Positions 18,467 through 27,433 of a stretch of DNA of 64,000 nt are shown piece by piece (position 1 is the stretch's first letter; every line of letters starts with the position of its first letter). The DNA lies in the NCBI GenBank assembly GCA_021738725.1, contig JAIPBE010000004.1, positions 102,747 to 166,746 on the forward strand. Direction: 5' to 3'. Under the pieces are notes generated by a model that ran no database searches, had not been told where the DNA came from, and was given only the letters and a program-made list of their open reading frames with translations. Made by a program: the position numbers and the translations under genes. The DNA comes from Saprospiraceae bacterium (GTDB lineage Bacteria > Bacteroidota > Bacteroidia > Chitinophagales > Saprospiraceae).

Positions 18467-19900
18467 TTAGTCCGGACGGACAATATGGCCACGCAACGTC
18501 GCACTGGTAGCCGAAGTAATGAGAACGCGGGCATAGTCTCCTGATCGAAGTCCTGCCACCTTGGGAAAGATCACCACCTTATTGTGGGTATTGCGCCCTT
18601 TGAATTCCTGATCATCCCGTTTGGAATCCCCTTCGATCAGCACCTCATAGGTTTTTCCGATGTCCAACAGATTGTGAGCAGAAGACAATTCGGCCTGGAA
18701 GGAAATGATCTCCTCCAGGCGACGCTTTTTCACTTCTTCCGGTACATCATCCGGGTACTTCCGGGCCGCAAGTGTACCCGGACGCTCTGAATACGTGAAC
18801 ATATAGCTCATCGTATAGTGTGCATACTGCATCATATTCAGGGTCTCCTGATGATCTTCCTCTGTTTCAGAGCAGAATCCCGCGATGATATCAGACGAAA
18901 TGGCACAATTCGGAATAATCCTGCGGATCGCATCGATACGCTCCTTGTACCAGTCGGCGTCATATGTCCGGTTCATCATCTCCAGAACCCGACTGCTTCC
19001 CGACTGGACCGGCAAATGGATATAATCACAGATATTCTTATGCTGTGCGATCGTTTCGAGGACCTCATTGGTAATATCCTTTGGATGGGAGGTTGAAAAC
19101 CGGACGCGCAGACCCGGATGCACGCCGGCAACCATCTCGAGCAATTGTGCAAAATTGACTTTGTCTCCAGTTTCCGGATTCTCCCAATGATAGGAGTCCA
19201 CATTCTGACCGAGTAATGTTGCTTCCCGGTATCCTTTAGCATACAGGTCCTGTGCTTCGGCCAGGATAGTAAACGGGTCGCGACTTCGTTCACGGCCGCG
19301 GGTGAATGGCACCACACAAAAAGAACACATATTGTCGCAGCCCCGCATGATGGAGATAAAAGAGGTCACACCATTCTGATCGAGACGCAAAGGATTGATA
19401 TCCGCATAGGTCTCTTCACGGGACAGATAGACATTCAAACCCTTTTCACCGTCATCGGCACGTTCGATCAACCGGGGAAGGTCGCGATAGGCATCCGGTC
19501 CGACTACCAGATCAACCAGTTTCTCTTCTTCCAGAAATTTCGCTTTCAATCGTTCTGCCATACATCCCAGAACACCGACCAGAAGTCCTCGATTCTTCCT
19601 TTTCAATTTTTTAAATGCCTGGAGGCGCTTCCGTACTGTTTCTTCAGCCTTTTCCCGGATGGAGCAGGTGTTGATCAGGATCAGATCAGCCAGATCCAGG
19701 TCTCGTGTTGGTTGATAGCCCGTTTCTGCCAGAACGGAGGCGACGATCTCACTGTCGTTGAAATTCATGGCACAGCCGTAACTCTCAATATAGAACAGCC
19801 CCTTTGGTGGAAAAGCCGTTTCGACCTCCTGATAATAGACGCTTCCCTGCTGTTCTTCAGCCAATGGAATTCGATCTTGTGGGGAACTGGGTTCAAACAT
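18467..19900 (-). CDS. miaB: tRNA-2-methylthio-N6-dimethylallyladenosine synthase
   Basis: MiaB is a radical-SAM methylthiotransferase that modifies A37 of tRNAs reading codons that start with U. In the 477-residue protein the N-terminal UPF0004 domain starts at [16 protein letters not shown], with its cluster cysteines. The radical-SAM motif CDNMCSFC has cysteines at about 188, 192 and 195, followed by [12 protein letters not shown], and the C-terminal TRAM domain ends the protein. The ATG at 19900 gives the expected acidic leader; the longer open frame upstream is not conserved-looking. A TATCTTTG box lies on the minus strand at 19936-19929. It leads the operon continuing to secG. Confidence 0.95.
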   Translation of the reverse strand: MFEPSSPQDRIPLAEEQQGSVYYQEVETAFPPKGLFYIESYGCAMNFNDSEIVASVLAETGYQPTRDLDLADLILINTCSIREKAEETVRKRLQAFKKLKRKNRGLLVGVLGCMAERLKAKFLEEEKLVDLVVGPDAYRDLPRLIERADDGEKGLNVYLSREETYADINPLRLDQNGVTSFISIMRGCDNMCSFCVVPFTRGRERSRDPFTILAEAQDLYAKGYREATLLGQNVDSYHWENPETGDKVNFAQLLEMVAGVHPGLRVRFSTSHPKDITNEVLETIAQHKNICDYIHLPVQSGSSRVLEMMNRTYDADWYKERIDAIRRIIPNCAISSDIIAGFCSETEEDHQETLNMMQYAHYTMSYMFTYSERPGTLAARKYPDDVPEEVKKRRLEEIISFQAELSSAHNLLDIGKTYEVLIEGDSKRDDQEFKGRNTHNKVVIFPKVAGLRSGDYARVLITSATSATLRGHIVRPD

Positions 19901-19928
19901 GATGAAAGAGGCCTTAAGTTTGGACGGG

Positions 19929-19936
19929 CAAAGATA
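19929..19936 (-). promoter_or_regulatory. candidate -7 box for miaB operon
   Basis: TATCTTTG on the minus strand, 28 bases before the miaB ATG, matches the Bacteroidota -7 pattern TAnnTTTG. No TTG lies 17-23 bases upstream, so only half of the promoter is supported. A TGGCACA sequence is found nearby at 19960-19954. Confidence 0.4.
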
Positions 19937-20071
19937 AGGGCTTTTCAGAGGATTGTGCCATTTTGACAGTCCAAACAACTGTATTCCCATATCAAAACAG
20001 AGGTGACAGCCCTGCCAATCAGTGCAGCCAACGTCATTCCTGCTTCCGGCTCCGTACTTTTGACAATCAGT

Positions 20072-21976
20072 ATGCACACTCCAGAAGAAATCCTGAAATC
20101 TCATTGGGGGTATACTTCTTTTCGCCCGGGGCAAAAAGAAGCCATCTCCTCCATTTTAGCGGGTAAAGACACCCTCGCTTTACTTCCGACAGGGGGTGGC
20201 AAATCGATCTGTTATCAGATCCCTGCACTCCTCGGGGAAGGGATGACCCTGGTTATCTCCCCACTGATCGCTTTGATGAAGGATCAGGTGGATCAACTCC
20301 GGGCACGAAATATTCGCGCAGAAGCGATCCATGCCGGTATGTCCTATACCCAGATCGATCGAATCCTGGACAACGCTGTCTATGGTGGTGTCCAGGTCCT
20401 GTATGTGTCTCCTGAACGGTTGAAGTCGGATCTGGCCGAGGCCCGCATTAAACAAATGCCTATCTCTTTGATCGCGGTCGATGAAGCACATTGTATTTCA
20501 CAATGGGGATACGACTTTCGGCCGGCATACCTGGAAATAGCCCAGATCCGAGAGTGGATACCTGATCCACCTGTTTTGGCTCTGACGGCAACGGCCATTC
20601 CGGAGGTGGTGCGAGATATTCAGGAAAAACTCCTTTTCCCCCGATCGAACATCATACAAACCTCCTTTCGTCGAGAGAATCTGTCCTTTTTTGTAGAGGA
20701 CCGGCCGGACAAGGAGCAGGCGATGTGCAATTGGCTCACGGCTCATGATGGGACAGGCATCGTTTATGTCCGCAGTCGAAAACGAACCCTGGATTACGCC
20801 GTCTTCTTACAGGAACGAGGCATCTCAGCTGCTGCCTTTCATGCCGGGCTGGATACCGCCACTCGTTTTTCTTTGCAAGAGCAATGGCAACATGGTGCCT
20901 TCCGGGTGATGGTGGCGACCAATGCTTTCGGAATGGGCATAGACAAGGCGAATGTCCGCATCGTCATTCACGCAGATCTTCCTGATTCACTGGAAGCTTA
21001 TTACCAGGAGGCAGGTCGTGCCGGCAGGGACGGTTTGCCCGCACATGCGGTCCTTTTAGCCGGTGTGCGTGACCTGGAAAAATTAAACCGTCAGTTCCAA
21101 GACCAGTTTCCGCCCTTGCAGGAAATCCGTCAGGTCTATCGCGCGTTGGGTAGCTACTATCAGTTGGCTTACGGCAGCGGTGAACTGGCATCTTTTGATT
21201 TCGACCTGATCGATTTTTCATCCAGGTACAGTCTGGTGCCTATTCGCACGCTTTCGGCATTGCGAATCCTCGAGGAGTCGGGTTGGTTGAGTCTGACAGA
21301 AAGTGTGTTTCATCCCGCCACCTTATGGCTGAAATCGGCCCCTCAGGACCTCTATCAATACCAACTCAAGAATAAGAAGATCGATACGTTGATCAAAACA
21401 GTCCAACGGTTGTATCAGGGCCTGTATCAGTATCCGGTTGCCATTCAGATCTCCCAGATCATGGTGGCCACCGGAATGTCAGAAAAATCCATTCTTCAGT
21501 TGATCACCTTTTTGAATCAATCAGGCATTATCGACTTCCGTCCAATGAAGGACAAGCCTCAGCTGACATTTTTACTGGCGCGGCAGGACCCGGATCATCT
21601 GGTCTTCGATCTCGAATTGCTCGACTTCCGAAAACAACGGCAGGCTGACCGCTTGGAGGCCATCGCCTCTTATCTCGACAGTGGCCAGTGTCGCCAGCAG
21701 ATGATTCTGCATTATTTCGGGGAGTCCAGCGAGGAGGAATGTGGCTTATGTGACCACTGCTTATCCAGTCAAGGAAAAACGGTCGATCGTCCAGCTGATG
21801 AACAGGTTGAATCGATGCTGGCAACGTTATTTGCCCAACAGGAAGAATGGCCTCCTGGTGAAATCCTGCGCAAATTCCACTCCGAACAACACTTGCAGGT
21901 CAAGCGAATCCTTCAGCATTGGTGTGATGAAGGACAGGTGCGAGAAAACTATGGCAAACTGATCAAAGACCGATGA
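20072..21976 (+). CDS. recQ: ATP-dependent DNA helicase RecQ (short form)
   Basis: RecQ unwinds DNA 3'-5' in recombination and repair. The 634-residue protein has the opening [14 protein letters not shown], Walker [40 protein letters not shown], motif V-VI stretches with [17 protein letters not shown] and [12 protein letters not shown], and a zinc site (C in SGQC plus CGLCDHC at about 575-582). The final part is a winged-helix-like segment; I see no HRDC domain, which is usual for the shorter Bacteroidota RecQ. I start at ATG 20072 because the preceding codons look non-conserved. A TACTTTTG box lies at 20055-20062, very close to the start. The stop overlaps the next gene as ATGA. Confidence 0.93.
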   Translation: MHTPEEILKSHWGYTSFRPGQKEAISSILAGKDTLALLPTGGGKSICYQIPALLGEGMTLVISPLIALMKDQVDQLRARNIRAEAIHAGMSYTQIDRILDNAVYGGVQVLYVSPERLKSDLAEARIKQMPISLIAVDEAHCISQWGYDFRPAYLEIAQIREWIPDPPVLALTATAIPEVVRDIQEKLLFPRSNIIQTSFRRENLSFFVEDRPDKEQAMCNWLTAHDGTGIVYVRSRKRTLDYAVFLQERGISAAAFHAGLDTATRFSLQEQWQHGAFRVMVATNAFGMGIDKANVRIVIHADLPDSLEAYYQEAGRAGRDGLPAHAVLLAGVRDLEKLNRQFQDQFPPLQEIRQVYRALGSYYQLAYGSGELASFDFDLIDFSSRYSLVPIRTLSALRILEESGWLSLTESVFHPATLWLKSAPQDLYQYQLKNKKIDTLIKTVQRLYQGLYQYPVAIQISQIMVATGMSEKSILQLITFLNQSGIIDFRPMKDKPQLTFLLARQDPDHLVFDLELLDFRKQRQADRLEAIASYLDSGQCRQQMILHYFGESSEEECGLCDHCLSSQGKTVDRPADEQVESMLATLFAQQEEWPPGEILRKFHSEQHLQVKRILQHWCDEGQVRENYGKLIKDR

Positions 21977-23088
21977 AAAAGATCATTCTGACCGTCACCA
22001 ATGATCTCGTCCATGATCGGCGCATGCATCGCATCTGCCATTCACTGGTCTCAGCCGGATTTGGCGTCACGCTGATCGGACGGGAATATCCGGACAGCCC
22101 TTCAGTTCCGGCATTTTCTTTCCAAACCGTGCGCATTCCCTTGTGGTGGCGCAAGGGGAAGCTGTTCTACCTGGAATATCAGATCAGGCTCTTCTTCAAG
22201 TTGCTGTGGATGCCCTGCGATGTTCTGTGTGCCATAGATCTTGATTCTATCCTTCCGGTGACACTGATCGGTGGATTGCGCGGAAAGATCAGGGTCTATG
22301 ATGCACATGAGTTTTATACGGAAGTACCCGAGTTGATCGGCCGTCCTATTGCCCGAAATATTTGGGAATGGGTGGCCCGCTTTTGCATCCCCCGGATGGA
22401 CCTTGCATATTCGGTCGGCCCGGCCATTGCGTTGGAGATGTCCATCCATTATCAGTTTCCGTTCGGAGTAGTGCGCAATGTACCTGTACGCCAGACAGCG
22501 CCATCAGACAATATGCCATCTGCCGATCATAAGATCCTGTGGTATCAGGGTGCCTTGAATCAGGGGAGGGGGCTAGAATCTGTATTTGAATCTCTGGCCC
22601 ATTTACCCGATTATCAGTTCTGGCTGGCTGGAGAGGGCGACCTGTCTGCGGATCTCCGCACACTTGCCCAATCCTTGCATGTACAAGATCAGGTTCGATT
22701 TTTAGGTTGGGTCAGTCCGTCTGATTTGTCCGGTTTTGCCGTTCAGGCAAGCATTGGACTCAACCTGCTGGATGGCGACAGCCTGAATTATTACTATTCA
22801 CTGGCCAACAAGACCTTTGACTATATCCAGGCCTCTCTGCCAGCCATCCATATGGACTTTCCCGAATACCGGGAATTACAGAAAAATGGTCCGATTGGTG
22901 TGTTGATCCCAGATCTGATCCCCCAAACAATTGTGGATGCCGTTCGGGCCTTAGAGGCGGCCGAATATTATCAAAAATGTCAATTGGGTTGCCAAAATCT
23001 AGCCCTAAGCCTGCATTGGGCTGAAGAAGAAAAGGAGCTGATCAGACTGTATCAGACCCGGGTTGATAGCCTCCATGCTCCCGAATGA
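21973..23088 (+). CDS. glycosyltransferase, GT-B fold (family 4-like)
   Basis: The 371-residue protein opens with a Rossmann-like strand and the motif NDLVHDRRMHRICHSLVSAGF, typical of family 4/1 glycosyltransferases. YDAHEFYTE follows in the acceptor half, then the donor half with WYQGALNQGRGLESVFESL, the strand FWLAGEGD, VRFLGWVSPSDL and a late glutamate region ANKTFDYIQ. It would transfer a sugar from a nucleotide sugar to a surface glycan or lipid on the cytosolic side. It is coupled to recQ by an ATGA overlap, an odd pairing, and its last 47 bases overlap the 3' end of the convergent mscS-like gene. The substrate cannot be told. Confidence 0.82.
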   Translation: MKKIILTVTNDLVHDRRMHRICHSLVSAGFGVTLIGREYPDSPSVPAFSFQTVRIPLWWRKGKLFYLEYQIRLFFKLLWMPCDVLCAIDLDSILPVTLIGGLRGKIRVYDAHEFYTEVPELIGRPIARNIWEWVARFCIPRMDLAYSVGPAIALEMSIHYQFPFGVVRNVPVRQTAPSDNMPSADHKILWYQGALNQGRGLESVFESLAHLPDYQFWLAGEGDLSADLRTLAQSLHVQDQVRFLGWVSPSDLSGFAVQASIGLNLLDGDSLNYYYSLANKTFDYIQASLPAIHMDFPEYRELQKNGPIGVLIPDLIPQTIVDAVRALEAAEYYQKCQLGCQNLALSLHWAEEEKELIRLYQTRVDSLHAPE

Positions 23089-23935
23089 AATCTACAACCC
23101 GCCGTACCGTCTTCCTTCGGATGACTTTTTCCATATCGCGATCACTGACATTGAGAATGTACTGAAATTTCAAATGCAGATAGTCCTTGTATACGTGGAC
23201 TACTTTCAGGTTGAATGAATCCGGCTCCAGATACTCCTTGAACAGATCCAGTGATTTGGTCAGGGCTGTTTCAAGGGCTTCCAGGGTCGTAAGTCGATGC
23301 AATTCCAATTCAAATTCCAGGCTTGTCGTCCTGACCGGACTCTTGGTGTAGTTGGTGACTTCGCCGATAAAAAACTTGTGATTCGGTACATAGATGAGGT
23401 CATCATCATCATTAAGTAGGGCCGTTTTGCTGATCCCGATATCCACGATCTTCCCGGTGTGATCACCGATCTTGACCAGATCATCAATAGCCACATCCTT
23501 ACTGAAGGCAATGAACATCCCACTGATAATATCGGAGATATACTCCTTTGAAATAATGGCGATCGCAGCCGCGACGATCGAGAGAGAAGTAAACAGTTCT
23601 TTGGGATTCAGGCCGAAAAATGCCGTCACTGTAACCATACAGGCACCGATCACCAGCAGGAGGTAGATATTGTTCAGGCCAAGGGTGATGTTGTCGTGTT
23701 GATCGTACCTCAGATGGACTCTTCTGCGGTAGAAATACTTCAGCAAATCATTGAGAATATCCAATGCCAGGATAAACGCCAGAAACTTGATCACAATGAT
23801 CGTCACCGCATAATAGGGTCCGAGCAGATCAAAGAGCAGATAACGGATGGTCAACAGGTAGAGTAGTCCCTGAACAATGATGAACTTCGTCACCATCGCC
23901 ATGATCCGGGATTTAAAACTGATGCGATTCCACAT
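23042..23935 (-). CDS. MscS-family mechanosensitive ion channel
   Basis: MscS channels open under membrane tension to release osmolytes. The 297 residues show three to four N-terminal membrane helices, then the pore-lining helix region FTSLSIVAAAIAIISKEYISDIISGMFIAF followed by KDVAIDDLVKIGDHTGKIVDIGISKTALLNDDDDLIYVPNHKFF, the hallmark of the MscS beta domain, and a C-terminal alpha/beta domain. The pore helix is unusual in having AAAIAIISKEY in place of the glycine-rich pattern of E. coli MscS. It overlaps the 3' end of the glycosyltransferase gene by 47 bases in convergent orientation. Confidence 0.9.
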   Translation of the reverse strand: MWNRISFKSRIMAMVTKFIIVQGLLYLLTIRYLLFDLLGPYYAVTIIVIKFLAFILALDILNDLLKYFYRRRVHLRYDQHDNITLGLNNIYLLLVIGACMVTVTAFFGLNPKELFTSLSIVAAAIAIISKEYISDIISGMFIAFSKDVAIDDLVKIGDHTGKIVDIGISKTALLNDDDDLIYVPNHKFFIGEVTNYTKSPVRTTSLEFELELHRLTTLEALETALTKSLDLFKEYLEPDSFNLKVVHVYKDYLHLKFQYILNVSDRDMEKVIRRKTVRRVVDFIREHGGYQPGSDTV

Positions 23936-24024
23936 TTCGATCGTTCATTTTACAGAAGGAGTGATGATCACCAACTGGCGTCTTTCATTGCAAAGGTCAC
24001 GAAAATTCAAGATCTGATTGAAGG

Positions 24025-24681
24025 TCATGACGGTTCGGAAAGGAAGGCCAGGGGCCTGACCCAGGAAGCTTCCAACGACCATGAAAGAGGTAGAGCCAAA
24101 AACATAAACGGCTGACCTTCTGTAAGTTGATCCAGGTTTGTCATATTCTCAATGATGACCATGCCAGCATTGAACAAGATCGGATGGATGGGGTAGGGCT
24201 CCAGATCCGGTCCGGGCAGGTCCATACCGATCCCTTTCAGGGAAAGTGCAGCCAGCTGAAGCGCAAACGACTCACAGAATACAGGGTGTTGGTCAAAATA
24301 CTGACTTGTATTGTAAAATTGATCCCAGCCGGTTCTGAATAAAAGGAAATCCAGATTTGCTGATCGGACCTGATCAAGATCTGCCTGATCAATGGTCGCC
24401 TGACCTTTGACATCCATCAGCATTGCCCGACCCATCCAATGCGAAGCGGGATATCCATCAATCGCCATCCCCGCTTCAAGAAAATGAGCAGGCGCATCCA
24501 GGTGTGTCCCAGAGTGCGCTGTTCCACTGATCTGATGGAGTGCATATCCGTCCTGTCGGACGTTAGACAGGCGGCTGAATCGAAGAGGTGGATCACCCGG
24601 ATAAGTTGGTATCTGACCAGAAAGTGGATGACCTAATTCAATTATGGTCTCTGACCCGGTAAGATGAAATGATGCAGGCAT
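24025..24681 (-). CDS. cyclase family protein (kynurenine-formamidase-like metal hydrolase)
   Basis: The 218-residue protein carries the metal-binding signature HSGTHLDAPAH at residues 56-66, which defines the cyclase/KynB family, with IPTYPGDPPLRF near the start and GIGMDLPGPDL later. Members hydrolyse N-formylkynurenine or related amides and lactones in the cytosol. I chose ATG 24681 because the frame upstream runs through the terminator of the neighbouring lipoprotein gene. No tryptophan-degradation genes adjoin it, so the substrate is not determined. Confidence 0.85.
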   Translation of the reverse strand: MPASFHLTGSETIIELGHPLSGQIPTYPGDPPLRFSRLSNVRQDGYALHQISGTAHSGTHLDAPAHFLEAGMAIDGYPASHWMGRAMLMDVKGQATIDQADLDQVRSANLDFLLFRTGWDQFYNTSQYFDQHPVFCESFALQLAALSLKGIGMDLPGPDLEPYPIHPILFNAGMVIIENMTNLDQLTEGQPFMFLALPLSWSLEASWVRPLAFLSEPS

Positions 24682-24712
24682 ATTGCGAAGAACGGAATAC
24701 TTCCTTAAACAG

Positions 24713-24742
24713 AAAAGGGCAACCTCTACGAGATTGCCCTTT
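24713..24742 (-). terminator. terminator after small lipoprotein gene (bidirectional form)
   Basis: AAAGGGCAA (24714-24722) pairs with TTGCCCTTT (24734-24742) around an 11-base loop. T-rich tails flank it on both strands. It sits just past the lipoprotein stop and before the cyclase start. Confidence 0.75.
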
Positions 24743-24763
24743 CTTTTTCTGGGAGACCAGAAA

Positions 24764-25309
24764 TTAGTTTGCTGGCATAATCTCAGCCACAACTGTCTGG
24801 TATTCCATCTGCTTGGAAGCGATCGAGGTCTTAGCCATTTCGATCTGGTCTTTCCAAGAAGCTACCTTCGTACCGGCATCCGTAACCATGTTGGTCAGTT
24901 CAGCGATCTGTGCGGTCACATCACCTTCCAACTTACCGTTGGCAAGACCTTCCTTCAAAGCATTGACCTCTTCAGCCTTGCTTGTCCAGTTGGCGACAAA
25001 ATCATTGATTTCGCCTGCGATAGCACCGAATGAAGTACCGGAAGTCTGGAATGCATTGTAAGCGTCCATCACCATGGTCTTCTTGTCGTCCTTGATCTTG
25101 GCCATAGTTTCATCCGCAATGGCCATAGAGCTCAAGTTCTGCTGGAAGTTAGCCTGCTCAGCAGAAACCATTTCAGCAACTTCTGTTACAGAAGTAGTGG
25201 TTTGGTCCCACTGTGTCGTCAAAGATTCAATACCGGAACGGTACTTTTCAACACTGTTGCAGGCAACAAGGAACAACAGTGGAAGTGCAAAAGCGATCAG
25301 TTTCTTCAT
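24764..25309 (-). CDS. small lipoprotein, helical, unknown function
   Basis: This 181-residue protein has a lipoprotein signal MKKLIAFALPLLFLVACNS with the lipobox LVAC (cysteine 17). The mature part is almost entirely predicted helix, rich in A, E, K and T with no prolines until the end, probably a coiled-coil-like bundle. I do not recognise a family. It has the best-placed promoter in its neighbourhood (25333-25360) and its own terminator, so it is a single-gene unit that is probably well expressed. It is divergent from the M1 peptidase gene. A periplasmic or outer-membrane location is inferred from the signal. Confidence 0.75.
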   Translation of the reverse strand: MKKLIAFALPLLFLVACNSVEKYRSGIESLTTQWDQTTTSVTEVAEMVSAEQANFQQNLSSMAIADETMAKIKDDKKTMVMDAYNAFQTSGTSFGAIAGEINDFVANWTSKAEEVNALKEGLANGKLEGDVTAQIAELTNMVTDAGTKVASWKDQIEMAKTSIASKQMEYQTVVAEIMPAN

Positions 25310-25332
25310 GTTTCTAAGAGAATTTTAGACCG

Positions 25333-25360
25333 CAAAGGTATTCGAATTCACAGTGCACAA
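25333..25360 (-). promoter_or_regulatory. promoter of the lipoprotein gene
   Basis: On the minus strand TTG (25360-25358) is followed by 17 bases and then TACCTTTG (25340-25333), an exact Bacteroidota sigma-A match. Transcription should start near 25326, about 17 bases before the ATG. Confidence 0.75.
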
Positions 25361-25432
25361 TCCTGTACATTCGTGAATGATTTGTTAACCCGGTTTTCGA
25401 CTATTCAGGCTAGAGCGCTATTTTTCCGACAA

Positions 25433-27082
25433 ATGAAGATTCACCTATTCACAACTGTTCTGCTGATCGCCCTGAGTATCCCGATGGCATGGGGGCAGCC
25501 ACTTCCCACCCGATCCGATTCTCTTATTGGCTATCTCTCACCGCTCCGATCCAGTTTTGATGTGACGAGCTATGAGTTGGACCTTCGCGTTGACCCTTCT
25601 GCCAAATGGATATCCGGCAAATGCCTGATCTATATGAGGATTCTGGCTGCCTCCAGTCGTGTGCAGATCGATCTGGACAGACAGTTCAACATTGCGGAGA
25701 TCCGCGACGAAAAGGGACGTAAACTTTCCTTTGATCGACAGGACAATGCGGTGTTCATTCAATGGCGCCATGACCGGCAAAAAGGTGAGTATGCCTCCTT
25801 GTTGATCACCTATGAAGGGAAGCCACAAGAGGCACGAAATCCACCTTGGGATGGTGGATTTACCTGGGGGAAGGATAAGGATAGTAACCCGTGGGTGGTG
25901 GTCACCTGTCAGGGACTGGGTGCAAGTTCCTGGTGGCCCAACAAAGACCATGGATCTGACGAACCCGATAGTATGCGTATCTCCATTACCGTTCCTCCCG
26001 GACTCATGGATGTATCCAATGGGCGACTGGAAGAAGTCAAAGTGCAGGACGATCAGTGGACAAAATATGTTTGGAAGGTTCATCATCCCATCAATAATTA
26101 CAATGTCACCTTGAATATTGGCCAATTTGCACATTTTAAGGATTGGCATATAAGCCCGGAAGGTGATTCGCTTTCTCTTGATTATTATGTGCTGCCCCAG
26201 GACCTGGCGAAGGCGAAGGTTCAATTCAAACAAGTCGATCCGATGCTGACTTGCTATGAATCCCATTTTGGGAGCTACCCGTTTCCGAAAGATGGATACA
26301 AACTGATCCAGTCGCCCCATCCGGGTATGGAGCATCAGACTGCCATTGCCTATGGCAACTACTTCGAGAATGGATATCGGCGTAAGTCAAATACTGCAGA
26401 AGGCATGTGGTTTGACTATATCATCATTCATGAATCCGCACATGAGTGGTTTGGCAACAGCATCAGTACGGCAGACTTTGCGGATATGTGGATCCATGAA
26501 AGTTTTGCCAACTACCTGGAAGCAGTCTATATGGAATGCCTCTATGGGTACGAATCCGCATGCAACTATATAGTCGGTTTGAAAAAAGACGTGCTTTTTG
26601 ATAGACCTATTGTCGGTCCATACCATATTCATCAGCCTGGTTCACGAGATATGTACCCCAAGGGAGCGTTGATGCTCCATACCTTGAGACATGTCGTGGC
26701 AAATGATGATCTGTGGTGGACTGCACTGAAGAGTTTGTCGCTGCGATTCAGGCACAAGATCGTCACCTATGATGATGTTACCATGTATCTGAGCAAAGCA
26801 CTCGGTCATGATTACAGTCTCTTTTTTGATCAATACCTCAGGAAGATCAACCTGCCTGTACTGGAAATGAGCGTAGTCCCTGCGGGTTCATCATATGCTC
26901 TTCGCTACCGCTGGTCAGGGGTGGACGTCGCATTTGACATGCCCGTTCGGGTAAATGTAGATGAGAAGAGTCACTTGCTGCGCCCGACAACTGCCTGGAA
27001 GGTGCTGGCGATCCACGCTCGAAAAAAGCCGAAGGTTACGATTGACCGCAATTGGTTTGTCGAACCCAAAATGGTGGATTGA
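25433..27082 (+). CDS. exported M1-family metallopeptidase (aminopeptidase-like)
   Basis: The 549-residue protein has a signal peptide (IHLFTTVLLIALSIPMAWGQ), then the beta-sandwich N-terminal domain of M1 peptidases. The exopeptidase motif is GMEHQTAIAYGN, a GxMEN variant. The zinc site HESAH at residues 333-337 is followed by the second ligand glutamate at 356, exactly 18 residues on, within WIHESFANYLEA. The fold is short, without the long C-terminal helical domain of PepN, like other Bacteroidota M1 enzymes. It would trim peptides in the periplasm or outside. I chose ATG 25433 because it precedes the signal peptide; upstream codons lie in the divergent promoter region. Confidence 0.9.
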   Translation: MKIHLFTTVLLIALSIPMAWGQPLPTRSDSLIGYLSPLRSSFDVTSYELDLRVDPSAKWISGKCLIYMRILAASSRVQIDLDRQFNIAEIRDEKGRKLSFDRQDNAVFIQWRHDRQKGEYASLLITYEGKPQEARNPPWDGGFTWGKDKDSNPWVVVTCQGLGASSWWPNKDHGSDEPDSMRISITVPPGLMDVSNGRLEEVKVQDDQWTKYVWKVHHPINNYNVTLNIGQFAHFKDWHISPEGDSLSLDYYVLPQDLAKAKVQFKQVDPMLTCYESHFGSYPFPKDGYKLIQSPHPGMEHQTAIAYGNYFENGYRRKSNTAEGMWFDYIIIHESAHEWFGNSISTADFADMWIHESFANYLEAVYMECLYGYESACNYIVGLKKDVLFDRPIVGPYHIHQPGSRDMYPKGALMLHTLRHVVANDDLWWTALKSLSLRFRHKIVTYDDVTMYLSKALGHDYSLFFDQYLRKINLPVLEMSVVPAGSSYALRYRWSGVDVAFDMPVRVNVDEKSHLLRPTTAWKVLAIHARKKPKVTIDRNWFVEPKMVD

Positions 27083-27092
27083 GGTAAGGCTG

Positions 27093-27127
27093 AAAAGAAA
27101 GAAAATGAGCCGGAATATCCGGCTCAT
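27093..27127 (-). terminator. terminator after tRNA-Leu
   Basis: ATGAGCCGGA (27105-27114) and its complement (27118-27127) form a perfect 10-pair stem with a three-base loop; on the minus strand a run TTTTCTTTCTTTTC follows. It lies immediately after the tRNA-Leu gene. Confidence 0.85.
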
Positions 27128-27132
27128 GAGGG

Positions 27133-27217
27133 TGCCCGGGGCGGGACTCGAACCCGCACGGCCATTACTGGCCAAAGGATTTTAAGTCCTTCGTGTCTAC
27201 CATTTCACCACCCGGGC
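27133..27217 (-). tRNA. tRNA-Leu (anticodon UAA)
   Basis: On the minus strand the gene starts GCCCGGGTGGTGAAATGGTA, with a seven-pair acceptor stem closing on CCCGGGC and discriminator A. The anticodon loop reads CT-TAA-AA, a long variable arm (GGCCAGTAATGGCC) marks a class II tRNA, and the T arm is GTGCGGGTTCGAGTCCCGC. The CCA end is not encoded. It is 85 bases long. Confidence 0.96.
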
Positions 27218-27249
27218 TCGACCGATCAAAGATAATTCACGGTGACCAG

Positions 27250-27283
27250 AAAAAAGAAAGGGTGTCCTGCAAAGCGGACACCC
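27250..27283 (-). terminator. terminator after tRNA-Gly
   Basis: GGGTGTCC (27260-27267) and GGACACCC (27276-27283) form an 8-pair stem with an 8-base loop; on the minus strand TTTCTTTTTT follows. It lies 2 bases from the tRNA-Gly 3' end and before tRNA-Leu, so the two tRNAs may be separate units. Confidence 0.85.
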
Positions 27284-27285
27284 CT

Positions 27286-27361
27286 TGGAGCGAAAGACGG
27301 GATTCGAACCCGCGACCCCAACCTTGGCAAGGTTGTGCTCTACCAGCTGAGCTACTTTCGC
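27286..27361 (-). tRNA. tRNA-Gly (anticodon GCC)
   Basis: On the minus strand the gene runs from GCGAAAGTAGCTCAGCTGGT, through an anticodon arm CAACCTTGCCAAGGTTG with anticodon GCC, to a T arm GCGGGTTCGAATCCCGT and acceptor CTTTCGC with discriminator T. The CCA end is encoded, unlike in the tRNA-Leu next to it. It is 76 bases including CCA. Confidence 0.96.
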
Positions 27362-27433
27362 ATACGTTTCAAATAGACCCATTGGCCATTCGGACGGCAA
27401 ATATACAACGGCAATATGGATACGTGCAAGCCT

